A stretch of 10,337 bases of DNA from contig JALHOI010000068.1 of NCBI GenBank assembly GCA_022843085.1, positions 1-10,337 on the forward strand, written 5' to 3'. The position numbers were made by a program, and so were the translations under genes. Positions 1 through 6,653 of this stretch are shown piece by piece. This DNA is from Pseudobdellovibrionaceae bacterium. Its GTDB lineage: Bacteria > Bdellovibrionota > Bdellovibrionia > Bdellovibrionales > JAMPXM01. Every line of letters starts with the position of its first letter. The first letter of the stretch is position 1. The notes below the pieces were generated by a model. That model searched no databases and was not told where the DNA came from. It was given only the letters and a program-made list of their open reading frames with translations.

Positions 1-50
1 AGCTTAAAAAGAAGCGCCGTAAAAACCAGAGTTATGAATCGCAGTTTCAC
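1..50 (-). CDS. 5' end of a minus-strand gene with a signal-peptide-like N-terminus (partial)
   Basis: Only the first 16 codons lie in the window. Reading the minus strand from a GTG at 50-48 gives (M)KLRFITLVFTALLFK: a short basic start followed by a hydrophobic run, as in a signal peptide or first membrane helix. A strong Shine-Dalgarno sequence, GGGGAG (plus-strand CTCCCC at 56-61), sits 5 bases before the GTG. An ATG 3 bases further upstream is in a different frame and hits a stop within 16 codons, so GTG is the better start. The product was not identified because the body of the gene lies outside the window. It is transcribed away from the radical SAM cassette. The start is well supported by its ribosome site; exported location is inference from 16 residues. 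Confidence 0.55.
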   Translation of the reverse strand, partial: MKLRFITLVFTALLFK

Positions 51-471
51 GCATGCTCCCCTAGTCCCGGCCCATCAAAGACAAACCACTCGGTACCAAA
101 ATAGAACTGATCGGGCCAGCTCGGCCTTTAAGAATTAGCGCGGCAGCTATAAGCAATTTTGATAGGTGGGTACCGGTCCGTGTCGCAGTGCGCTGTTTTG
201 CCTAGCTAATGGCCCGGTTTCTTGAAAAGCACAGCTGCTTCAACCAGGTGCCGTTTACATACCCACGTAGTTTAAATTTCCCGGTGCGGCAGGCGCGTTG
301 CCCGCGCTTTGCTATGTTTAAGCTCCGAGCCCGGCTTCGTCTGATCAGATCGCACACAATGCGGTTGAGGTCGGCGGGTCGCAGTTCGCAGGGCCAAACC
401 GACACTGTAATTCGAACTTGCGGTGTAGTTTTCACCCTGAAACAAGCGAAGAATTTAAGGCAGGAGCCAAA
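51..471. other. Gene-free divergent spacer upstream of the radical SAM cassette
   Basis: About 420 bases lie between the minus-strand start at 50 and the maturase start at 472. Open frames exist on both strands (for example plus 209-649 and minus 435-202), but they have Arg/Cys-rich, protein-unlike composition and no good ribosome site. The stretch should hold the promoters of both flanking genes. A partial dyad, TTGAA-N12-TTCAA (222-243), contains AAGCA/TGCTT arms around a 4-base loop. TGTAAT at 406-411 could be a -10 element, but no matching -35 element is visible at the right distance. A weak GG-N10-GC arrangement at 376-389 resembles a sigma-54 site only loosely. No promoter is claimed. 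Confidence 0.5.
462..466 (+). promoter_or_regulatory. Ribosome binding site fixing the TTG start of the maturase gene
   Basis: AGGAG lies 5 bases before a TTG at 472. The same reading frame is open further upstream to a TTG at 418, but no Shine-Dalgarno-like sequence precedes that codon. This site is therefore the reason for choosing 472 and a 472-residue protein instead of a 490-residue one. Confidence 0.8.
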
Positions 472-1890
472 TTGGACAAATCAGCGGCCCGCGCGGCGGC
501 ATCTGAAATTCAAACACCTCCCCTCGAGCTCATCCGCTCGGGCGATGTTTTGGCGCTTCGGGTTCCTGCCACGGGTCGTGTCATTGGCTTTCATGGGAGC
601 GAAATGCAAGTCGCCGAGCTCGCACCGGCGATGTGGACGGCACTTTTAAATGGCCAAAACTCTCCTTCTCTTTCAAATCTCGAACGCGAAGCGCTTCATG
701 AGCTTTCGCTCTGGAAGCTTGCAAAGTCTGATTGGCCGGTCGCAACGAAGACATCAGAGCCAGCAATTCGTTCGCTCACGATCAACGTGGCGCAAGTTTG
801 TAACCTCGCCTGCACGTATTGTGCGGCTGGCGGCGACGGAACCTACGGTTCAAAGGTGAAGACTCCAGACCTTGATCGCACCCGAAATCAACTGGCGACG
901 TTGCTTGCACTTGTACCGGCAAAAGGTCGTTTTACGATCACGTTTTTGGGCGGCGAACCGCTTCTGCACCCTGATATTATCCGCGCCATCGTTCGCGATG
1001 CACGACTGCTTGTTGCCGGCCGCGAAATCGAATTGCGTTTCGATCTTGTGACAAACGGTACGCTTGTCACAGCCGACATCGCTGAGATGCTGGCTGAGAT
1101 GAAAACAAATGTGACAGTTTCAATCGACGGGGCACCCGAAGATAACGACAAAGCTCGCATCACAAAAAGCGGCCGCGGTTCGTCTGAGCTCATTTTGAAA
1201 GGCCTTGCCGAACTGCTAAAAGTTCGCGAACGCCTCGGATCACTGACGGCTGGCGCCGTTTTCGGCTCGCACAACATGAATATCATTGAGGCCTGGCGAT
1301 TCTTATCGCAGTTTCCCTTCGATTCGATCAAGTTCGAGTTCGCTGCTGAAGCCGGTGACGAACTCAACTCGAAGAAATTTGCGATTGCGGTGAACGAAGT
1401 CGCGGATCTCGCATTTGCCCAAGGCGGCGAGGCCGAGTTGCGCAGGCTTCACACTTTTGACCATTTGTTTCGAACTCTCGATGAGCAAGCTCGGGTGGAA
1501 AACCACTGCTTAGCCGGTAAAAACCATTTGCAGCTTGATACCGAAGGCCAATTCACAGCCTGTCAGTGGTTTGTCGGCCATAAAGACGAGCTCATCGGCG
1601 ACGAGACGAACCTCAACCTTACGAGCACAAACAAGAAGCTTGCTGGTTTTGCTAGCCCGTTGATCGAAAAGCATGGCTGCGGTTCGTGCTGGGCCCGTCA
1701 CATCTGCGGCGGTGGCTGCATGCACGTCAACAAAGTGAAAACAGGAAACAAACACAAAGTCGACCAAGCCTACTGCGAAAGAACCAGAACCATCATTGCC
1801 AAAGGAATTGAACGTTATGCTGAAGCAAGATATCAAGACAGCGGCGACCAAATCGCCGAAGACCGCGGGGATTTTAGTGAAGCTCATTAA
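472..1890 (+). CDS. Radical SAM/SPASM peptide maturase
   Basis: Predicted 472-residue cytoplasmic iron-sulfur enzyme that uses S-adenosylmethionine radical chemistry, most likely to modify the small peptide encoded at its own 3' end. Residues 1-100 form an N-terminal extension that may hold the leader peptide, although no fold was confirmed. The radical SAM domain starts with the canonical CX3CX2C motif (C110, C114, C117, in CNLACTYC), followed by GGEP at 160-163. The C-terminal SPASM domain carries the full auxiliary-cluster pattern: C346-X12-G359-X4-C364, then C403-X2-C406-X5-C412-X3-C416, then C435. This architecture is shared by maturases such as PqqE, QhpD and those making thioether-bridged peptides; which chemistry applies here cannot be read from the sequence. 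The start is TTG at 472 because of the AGGAG before it. The last 24 codons overlap the peptide gene, indicating translational coupling. Domain assignment is very secure; the substrate is inferred from position. Confidence 0.95.
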   Translation: MDKSAARAAASEIQTPPLELIRSGDVLALRVPATGRVIGFHGSEMQVAELAPAMWTALLNGQNSPSLSNLEREALHELSLWKLAKSDWPVATKTSEPAIRSLTINVAQVCNLACTYCAAGGDGTYGSKVKTPDLDRTRNQLATLLALVPAKGRFTITFLGGEPLLHPDIIRAIVRDARLLVAGREIELRFDLVTNGTLVTADIAEMLAEMKTNVTVSIDGAPEDNDKARITKSGRGSSELILKGLAELLKVRERLGSLTAGAVFGSHNMNIIEAWRFLSQFPFDSIKFEFAAEAGDELNSKKFAIAVNEVADLAFAQGGEAELRRLHTFDHLFRTLDEQARVENHCLAGKNHLQLDTEGQFTACQWFVGHKDELIGDETNLNLTSTNKKLAGFASPLIEKHGCGSCWARHICGGGCMHVNKVKTGNKHKVDQAYCERTRTIIAKGIERYAEARYQDSGDQIAEDRGDFSEAH

Positions 1891-2017
1891 CATCATAAAA
1901 CCGAAACCATCTGTGGGCTTAGACAGTTCGGACAATGAAGACAGTTCAGCCAATGAAACAGTGGCTACCACGAAGGCGACCCGTCCGGGCGGTGGTTGCG
2001 TTCCCGTTTCTGGCTAG
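1817..2017 (+). CDS. Candidate RiPP precursor peptide (66 aa, single Cys near the C-terminus)
   Basis: The ATG at 1817 follows AAAGGA (1801-1806) by 10 bases and lies inside the 3' end of the maturase gene, overlapping it by 74 bases in another frame; the kinase starts 9 bases after its stop. The 66-residue product has no signal peptide. Residues 1-30 are basic and contain a likely amphipathic helix (KTAGILVKLINIIKPK, 15-30), suitable as a leader. Residues 36-47 are acidic and Ser-rich (DSSDNEDSSANE). The C-terminus ends RPGGGCVPVSG with the only cysteine at position 61. A short peptide next to a SPASM-type radical SAM enzyme is the usual arrangement of RiPP maturases and precursors. One Cys with nearby Asp, Glu, Thr and Ser acceptors would fit a single thioether cross-link, but that is inference. 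An in-frame TTG at 1796 would give 73 residues but has a poorer ribosome site. I do not recognise the peptide family. It could instead be a small protein with another role. Confidence 0.7.
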   Translation: MLKQDIKTAATKSPKTAGILVKLINIIKPKPSVGLDSSDNEDSSANETVATTKATRPGGGCVPVSG

Positions 2018-2026
2018 CCGAGGGTT

Positions 2027-3889
2027 ATGATTTCGAATCGATCGCGCGAGATACTCATTCAAGCCTCTCGATTCGTTTTTGCCCTTGCGATTACCCTGGT
2101 CCTTACGCAGTTCTCATTCGACTACATTGAATCATTTCTGTACGACGCTCGGGTTCGAGCGCGTCCTGCGCCGAAGCCCACGGGTCTTGTCGAGACAATC
2201 ATCGTTGATCCGCCCACGATCCAAGCTCTCGGTCGGGTGCCAAACGCCGCCGACTTCAAGAACTTGATTGAACGACTTGATCGCGCCGGCGCTCGTCACA
2301 TCGTTTCACTTCTCAGTCCGGTTGATTCGGTTGGATCACTCGATGAAACACGCGCCCTTGCACAAACCGCCGAGTCAGTAAAAAGTTTCGTTGTCGCACT
2401 GGACGACGTGCCCCTGAGCGGCGAAAAAGACGCGCTGAAATTGGCACCGCCATTTGATCGCGTTCGCACCGCGAGCGCGCCGGTTCCCGTCGATCGCAAT
2501 ATCTTTGCCCGAGACGATGTCACGAGGCGCATGATGCTTGCGTACCAGGGATTTCCGACCCTGCACGCGATGGTCGGGGCTGATTTCAACGAAGGCGCGG
2601 CAGCTGAATTTAAGAAGAACGGCGACCGTTACACGCCCAATGCTTATCGCGGCGTCTTCGAGTATTTGAAAAGTGACCAAGCCTACGTACAGTTTTCGCC
2701 TAGCGGAACCTACCAGCCGGTAAGTTACGTGAACGTGCTTCGGGACGATGCCGGACTCTCAAAATTTAAAGGCAAAATCGTCATCATCGGCCGCGACATC
2801 GAAACGACCTCAAAAGACTACGTTCGAACACCTTACTCACGCGACATCGTTGCGATGACGATCGTCGAACTCAGCGCGAATATGTTCGATACGCTGATTC
2901 GAAATGATTCTCCGAAGCGGGCGCCCCGGTGGATGGATCTTTTCATCACGGTCCTGATCTCCTACCTGACAGTTCTCGTCGTGCTCACACTCAAACCAAC
3001 GACGGGTCTGCTGGTCCTTGGAGCAACGATCGGTGGCTACTTTTCGATTTCAATTTTGGCACTTTGGCTAGGCGGATGGTGGATCGACGTCGCACATCCG
3101 TTTCTCGCTATTTTTATCTGCTACTACTTCTTCATCCCGTATCGACTGATTATTGAAAACCGTCGCAGCTGGGAGTATTACCAGAAAAACAAACTGCTCA
3201 CTCAAGTTGAAGAGCTGAAAACGAATTTTCTCTCAATGATGTCGCACGATTTGAAGACACCGATCGCGCGCATTCAAGGCATGGCCGAAGTCGTTCGCTC
3301 GGATGCAAATCCGCTCTCATCTGTGCAATCCGAAGCCATCAATACCCTTCGACGATCAAGTGACGAGTTGCTTGAGTTCATCACCAGCGTCTTAAATTTG
3401 GGCCGTATCGAATCGAAAGCGATACAGCTTCATCTGCAATCGAAGGATGTGAATTCTCTCGTGCAAGAAGTTGTGGATAAGCTCGACTACCTCGCGCGGT
3501 CGAAACAAATCGAAATCCGCACCGAACTTGAGCCTCTTTTCAGCATTAAATTCGATGTCGACCTGATTCGGCAGGTGCTGTCAAATTTGGTCGAGAATGC
3601 TATAAAATACAGCCCCGATAAGTCTTCGATTTTGGTCAGCTCAGAAGAGCGGGACGGCCTCATTGTTGTTCAGGTCGCCGACCAGGGCCCTGGAATACCT
3701 GAGGATGAACTTCCTCACATTTTCATGAAATTTTATCGCAGTCGCAACGCGGAGGGCTCAACAATTAAGGGGTCCGGGCTCGGTCTCTATCTTGCTAAAT
3801 ACTTCGTTGAACTGCATAAAGGTCGGATTCAAGTGGATTCGACTCTCAACCAGGGTTCCACTTTCACAGTCGAATTACCGGCAAGTTAG
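2027..3889 (+). CDS. CHASE2-domain sensor histidine kinase
   Basis: Inner-membrane two-component sensor of 620 residues that autophosphorylates on histidine and passes the phosphate to a response regulator, presumably the one encoded next. Order of parts: N-terminal membrane helix (about 14-31); extracytoplasmic CHASE2 sensor domain (about 33-300), with the typical YDARVRARP opening and a GKIVIIGRD segment near 249; three further helices (about 303-322, 327-349, 354-374), the usual CHASE2 layout; a short linker; HisKA with phospho-acceptor H407 in SHDLKTP; and an HATPase domain with N-box N520/N524 (NLVENAIKYSP), G1 DQGPGIP at 552-558 and G2 GSGLGL at 582-587. All catalytic boxes look intact. 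Its ATG has a closely spaced GAGGG (2020-2024). It starts 9 bases after the peptide gene. The CHASE2 ligand is unknown in general; here the modified peptide is a candidate, as inference only. Confidence 0.97.
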   Translation: MISNRSREILIQASRFVFALAITLVLTQFSFDYIESFLYDARVRARPAPKPTGLVETIIVDPPTIQALGRVPNAADFKNLIERLDRAGARHIVSLLSPVDSVGSLDETRALAQTAESVKSFVVALDDVPLSGEKDALKLAPPFDRVRTASAPVPVDRNIFARDDVTRRMMLAYQGFPTLHAMVGADFNEGAAAEFKKNGDRYTPNAYRGVFEYLKSDQAYVQFSPSGTYQPVSYVNVLRDDAGLSKFKGKIVIIGRDIETTSKDYVRTPYSRDIVAMTIVELSANMFDTLIRNDSPKRAPRWMDLFITVLISYLTVLVVLTLKPTTGLLVLGATIGGYFSISILALWLGGWWIDVAHPFLAIFICYYFFIPYRLIIENRRSWEYYQKNKLLTQVEELKTNFLSMMSHDLKTPIARIQGMAEVVRSDANPLSSVQSEAINTLRRSSDELLEFITSVLNLGRIESKAIQLHLQSKDVNSLVQEVVDKLDYLARSKQIEIRTELEPLFSIKFDVDLIRQVLSNLVENAIKYSPDKSSILVSSEERDGLIVVQVADQGPGIPEDELPHIFMKFYRSRNAEGSTIKGSGLGLYLAKYFVELHKGRIQVDSTLNQGSTFTVELPAS

Positions 3890-3899
3890 GGCGATTTCA

Positions 3900-3920
3900 G
3901 AGCCCTTAACGAAAGGGCTC
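3900..3920 (+). promoter_or_regulatory. Hairpin covering the ribosome binding site of the response regulator
   Basis: GAGCCCTT (3900-3907) and AAGGGCTC (3913-3920) form a perfect 8-bp stem with a 5-base loop (AACGA). The 3' arm contains the AAGGG that serves as Shine-Dalgarno sequence for the GTG at 3923, so folding would block initiation. There is no U-run after the stem, which argues against a terminator. It lies in the 33-base gap between kinase and regulator genes and could tune their ratio. Confidence 0.6.
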
Positions 3921-3922
3921 AA

Positions 3923-5506
3923 GTGCTACGAATTCTCGTTGCAGACGACGATGCAGGTTTGCGGTTCTCGGTTCGCGAGGCACTCGCTTCAGTGCGCACT
4001 TCTGGTGCGAAAAGCTACGACGTTCATGAAGCACATGACGGACTCGAAGCCGTTGAAAAAGTTCGCGCAACTCGGTTCGATCTCGTCATTCTTGACGTTG
4101 ATATGCCCAGACTTTCGGGGCTTGAAGCATTAAAGCTAATCAAAGAATTCGATCCTTCAATTCAGGTCATCATCATGACGGCGTACGCGAATATTGACGA
4201 CGCGGTCGGAGCCGTCAAAGAGGGCGCCTACAACTACCTTTCAAAACCTGTAAAATCAGAAGACTTGCTGGGCATGACCGAGCGGGCGCTGAAAGCGCAG
4301 TCGCTCATCTCAAGCATCGCCGCTAGCGCACCGATTTTGACTGAAGCTGGGCGCAAAATCATCGGCTCGTCGAGCGAGATGCAGAAGGTCTTCAATATCA
4401 TTAATCGCCTTTCAAAAGTCGATACGCCGGTTCTTATTCGCGGAGCCTCTGGTACGGGAAAAGAACTTGTCGCACGCGCTGTTCACTACAATAGCTCACG
4501 TAAAGACGGAAAATTCGTCGCCATCAACTGCTCGGCGATTCCTGAACAGCTTTTTGAGAGCGAACTCTTCGGTCACGAAAAAGGTTCGTTCACCGGTGCC
4601 CATGAACGCAAGATCGGTCGCTTTCAGTACGCTGAGGGCGGAACACTGTTTCTCGACGAGCTTGGCGAAATGCCGATCACAATGCAGGTGAAGCTTCTGC
4701 GCGTACTGCAAGAAAAACTTTTTACTCCGGTCGGTTCAAATCGCGAGATCGAATCAAACGTTCGCGTGATCGCCGCAACCAATCGAAACCTCGAAACGAT
4801 GATCCAAGAGGGAAAGTTTCGTGAGGATCTTTATTATCGGCTGAATGTTGTGCCGATTTATCTTCCAGCGTTGGCCGAACGAAAAAATGATCTTGAAAAT
4901 CTCGTCAGTGGATTTATCAAAAAATTCAATCTTGCCCACGGTAAACGCATTACGAATGTCGCGGCCGACGCAATGGTCATTCTAAAAAGGTACACATGGC
5001 CCGGTAACATCCGCGAGCTTGAAAACGTGATCGAGCACTGCTTCATTCTTGAAAGCTCGAACACGCTGACCCTCACTTCGATTCCTGAAAACGTTTTAAA
5101 CGCCGTCGGCGTGCAGTTGAGTGGTGCAGGAATCGAGGCCCTCATGCCCCACTCGAGCGACGCTTCGCCTAAGCTCTTTTCAGCACGTAGCGAAACTGGC
5201 TCGAACTTCGACACCGATGACGAAGCCGGTTTCGATGCCGATGGTGGTCTCGAATCCGATGGCGATTCTGAAGGCGACGACCTCGGCACTGACACTGGTG
5301 TACCGAGTGTCTCGATCGGCGGCGACACCCTCGACTTCAACAAACACAAAGAGGCATTCGAGCGCGAATTTATCGTAAAAGCTTTGAAGACCTTCAAAGG
5401 TCGCATCAACCAAACTGCACTTCACGCGAACATCCCGAAAAAGACTCTGCTGAGGAAAATCGAGAAATATGGAATCGTCGCCCGAGACTATGCCGATCCA
5501 AAATAA
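3923..5506 (+). CDS. NtrC-type sigma-54-dependent response regulator
   Basis: Cytoplasmic transcription activator of 527 residues that remodels sigma-54 RNA polymerase after phosphorylation, most likely by the CHASE2 kinase upstream. The receiver domain (1-125) has the acidic pocket D8-D10, phospho-acceptor D58 (VILDVDMP), T86 and K108. The AAA+ domain (about 147-390) has Walker A GASGTGKE (174-181), the sigma-54 contact loop GSFTGA (221-226, a Ser variant of GAFTGA), Walker B TLFLDELGEM (241-250) and arginine-finger candidates R300 and R306. A long linker rich in Asp, Glu and Gly (about 429-458) precedes a Fis-type helix-turn-helix (about 479-517). The start is GTG at 3923 after GAAAGGG; the ribosome site is inside a hairpin. 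The acidic linker is longer than usual for the family. Target promoters were not found; no convincing -24/-12 site was seen in the window. Confidence 0.97.
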   Translation: MLRILVADDDAGLRFSVREALASVRTSGAKSYDVHEAHDGLEAVEKVRATRFDLVILDVDMPRLSGLEALKLIKEFDPSIQVIIMTAYANIDDAVGAVKEGAYNYLSKPVKSEDLLGMTERALKAQSLISSIAASAPILTEAGRKIIGSSSEMQKVFNIINRLSKVDTPVLIRGASGTGKELVARAVHYNSSRKDGKFVAINCSAIPEQLFESELFGHEKGSFTGAHERKIGRFQYAEGGTLFLDELGEMPITMQVKLLRVLQEKLFTPVGSNREIESNVRVIAATNRNLETMIQEGKFREDLYYRLNVVPIYLPALAERKNDLENLVSGFIKKFNLAHGKRITNVAADAMVILKRYTWPGNIRELENVIEHCFILESSNTLTLTSIPENVLNAVGVQLSGAGIEALMPHSSDASPKLFSARSETGSNFDTDDEAGFDADGGLESDGDSEGDDLGTDTGVPSVSIGGDTLDFNKHKEAFEREFIVKALKTFKGRINQTALHANIPKKTLLRKIEKYGIVARDYADPK

Positions 5507-6347
5507 AATTTCGAGGCCGATCCAAAATAGAATTTCGAGGCAGACCGGAGACTGGGTTTCGAGCGGGTCCAACAAACTTGGCTCCGGGACGAGCCTCGGC
5601 GGCTTCTGCGGTCGATTGCTTGCACTAAGCTTAGTCTGGCTTTGCTCTATTGAAACGGCAGAAGCGCATTCTTGTGCAGCGCTATTTGCGTCGCAAGAAA
5701 ATCACCCAGAGCTGCGGGTGCAGCCATCGACTCTCGACTATTACAATGACAACGCTGCGACGTATAACGAGACGCGAGCGCACGTCAGCAGTGATTTTGC
5801 GAAGCAACGTGATGCGTTTGTCGCCCTCCTGCCAAAGGGTGCCCGTATTCTCGAAATCGGTGCCGGTCACGGGCGCGACGCCTTGCACTTCCAAAACCTC
5901 GGCTTCGATGTCGTTGCAACCGAGCCCTCGGTCGGACTTTCGAAAATTGCAGCTGAAAAAATAGGACGTCCAGTTTTGAACGTGCGCGCGCAAGACATTG
6001 GCTTCGAGTCCGAATTCGACGCGGTCTGGGCCGCCGCTTCGCTGATTCACATCCCACCTAGCGAACTTCCCGCGGTTTTCGCAAGACTGAAAGCCGCGGT
6101 TAAGCCCGGTGGTTTGATTCATGCGAGCTTCTTAAAAGGTGTCGGCGTCGACGATGTTCCCGAACAAATTCCTGATGGTCGCTACTTCAACCGCGCAAGC
6201 GAGAAACTTTTGCGTGAGGTTGTGAAATCCGTCGGCGGCCTCACCGTTGTCGAAGACCTCACACGCGGCCAAGACAACGATTATTTCACTGCGCTTGCAC
6301 CGACAACGACGTTTGGATTTTTCAATCTTTACCTGCGCCTTGATTAA
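5469..6347 (+). CDS. Class I SAM-dependent methyltransferase with a signal-peptide-like N-terminus
   Basis: From about residue 88 the 292-residue product follows the class I methyltransferase pattern: YYNDNAATYNETR, motif I LEIGAGHGRDAL (128-139), acidic residue E152 in VVATEPS, FDAVWAAASLIHIP (183-196), VKPGGLIHASFLKG (211-224) and DGRYFN (236-241). The closest style is the small-molecule methyltransferase group annotated as type 11/12; the substrate is unknown. In front lies RLLALSLVWLCSIETAEAHS (49-68), which looks like a signal peptide with AEA cleavage after A66. That is unexpected, because SAM is cytoplasmic. The start is uncertain: ATG 5469 has GAGGA 12 bases upstream and overlaps the regulator by 38 bases, while ATG 5490 overlaps by 17 bases but has a weak ribosome site. 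A 24-base tandem duplication falls in the N-terminal codons. Motif I has Ala where Cys or Gly is common. Fold call secure; export and role uncertain. Confidence 0.85.
   Translation: MESSPETMPIQNKISRPIQNRISRQTGDWVSSGSNKLGSGTSLGGFCGRLLALSLVWLCSIETAEAHSCAALFASQENHPELRVQPSTLDYYNDNAATYNETRAHVSSDFAKQRDAFVALLPKGARILEIGAGHGRDALHFQNLGFDVVATEPSVGLSKIAAEKIGRPVLNVRAQDIGFESEFDAVWAAASLIHIPPSELPAVFARLKAAVKPGGLIHASFLKGVGVDDVPEQIPDGRYFNRASEKLLREVVKSVGGLTVVEDLTRGQDNDYFTALAPTTTFGFFNLYLRLD
5493..5540. repeat. Two-copy 24-bp tandem duplication at the regulator/methyltransferase junction
   Basis: Positions 5493-5516 and 5517-5540 are adjacent copies of a 24-base unit that differ at one base. The first copy contains the TAA stop of the response regulator (5504-5506); the second copy has TAG at the equivalent place (5528-5530). 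In the methyltransferase frame the unit encodes PIQN(K/R)ISR twice. The length is a multiple of three, so both frames are preserved. The single difference suggests a fairly recent duplication. Confidence 0.9.
6009..6026. repeat. Left arm of an 18-bp perfect inverted repeat
   Basis: TCCGAATTCGACGCGGTC within the methyltransferase gene (codons around 181-186) is the exact reverse complement of 6397-6414 in the spacer behind the gene. The central GAATTC is itself palindromic. Confidence 0.85.
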
Positions 6348-6396
6348 GACCGCAGGACTTGCAGAGGCCGCAGAGCTTGCTGAGGCCGGGCCACCC

Positions 6397-6414
6397 GACC
6401 GCGTCGAATTCGGA
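6397..6414. repeat. Right arm of an 18-bp perfect inverted repeat
   Basis: GACCGCGTCGAATTCGGA, 50 bases after the methyltransferase stop, is the exact reverse complement of 6009-6026. Similarity fades within a few bases on each side, although GGCC-rich sequence flanks both copies. An RNA from this spacer could pair with the methyltransferase message. Confidence 0.85.
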
Positions 6415-6653
6415 CGTTTCTCAAATCTGCGTTCGGGTTCACCGTTTAATTTTGAATTTTATTGACGTGCTTTTTCCAGGATTTTTGAAGAAGTCGTATT
6501 CAACTTTGAAGCTGGCTTCTCACTCCTGTTGAGCAAGCGCAGCGGCTCATGGAGCACGATTCATCATGAACAAGTACGCCTTCGCGAGATTCATTCAGTC
6601 TCTTCGTCTCGCCCCGTTTAACGGCGAAAATTAAGTCTCTGAAAACCGATCAT

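Noticed and set aside
376..390. GG-N10-GC arrangement resembling a sigma-54 promoter upstream of the maturase
   Set aside because: Only the GG, GC and a few flanking bases match; TGGCAC is poorly represented and the background is GC-rich, so autoregulation by the sigma-54 regulator is not supported.
202..435. 77-codon minus-strand open frame in the first spacer
   Set aside because: GTG start without Shine-Dalgarno sequence, unusual Arg/Cys-rich composition and no recognisable motif; it could only be revived by conservation in relatives.
209..649. 146-codon plus-strand open frame ahead of the maturase
   Set aside because: It overlaps the well-supported maturase in another frame, is rich in Arg, Cys and Ser without any domain, and has no convincing ribosome site.
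2444..2460. TGGCAC followed by TTTGA, like a sigma-54 box
   Set aside because: It lies inside the CHASE2 kinase gene, and the downstream element has TG where GC is needed.
4858..5409. 183-codon minus-strand frame opposite the response regulator
   Set aside because: It is the antisense shadow of a strongly supported gene with Ser/Pro-rich composition and no domain.
6467..6532. 21-codon frame starting GTG and ending in Cys, considered as a second small peptide
   Set aside because: No ribosome site, and it is far from the maturase; the Cys ending alone is weak evidence.
6566..6634. 22-codon frame starting ATGAACAAG in the spacer before the HNH gene
   Set aside because: No ribosome site and no similarity to anything recognised.
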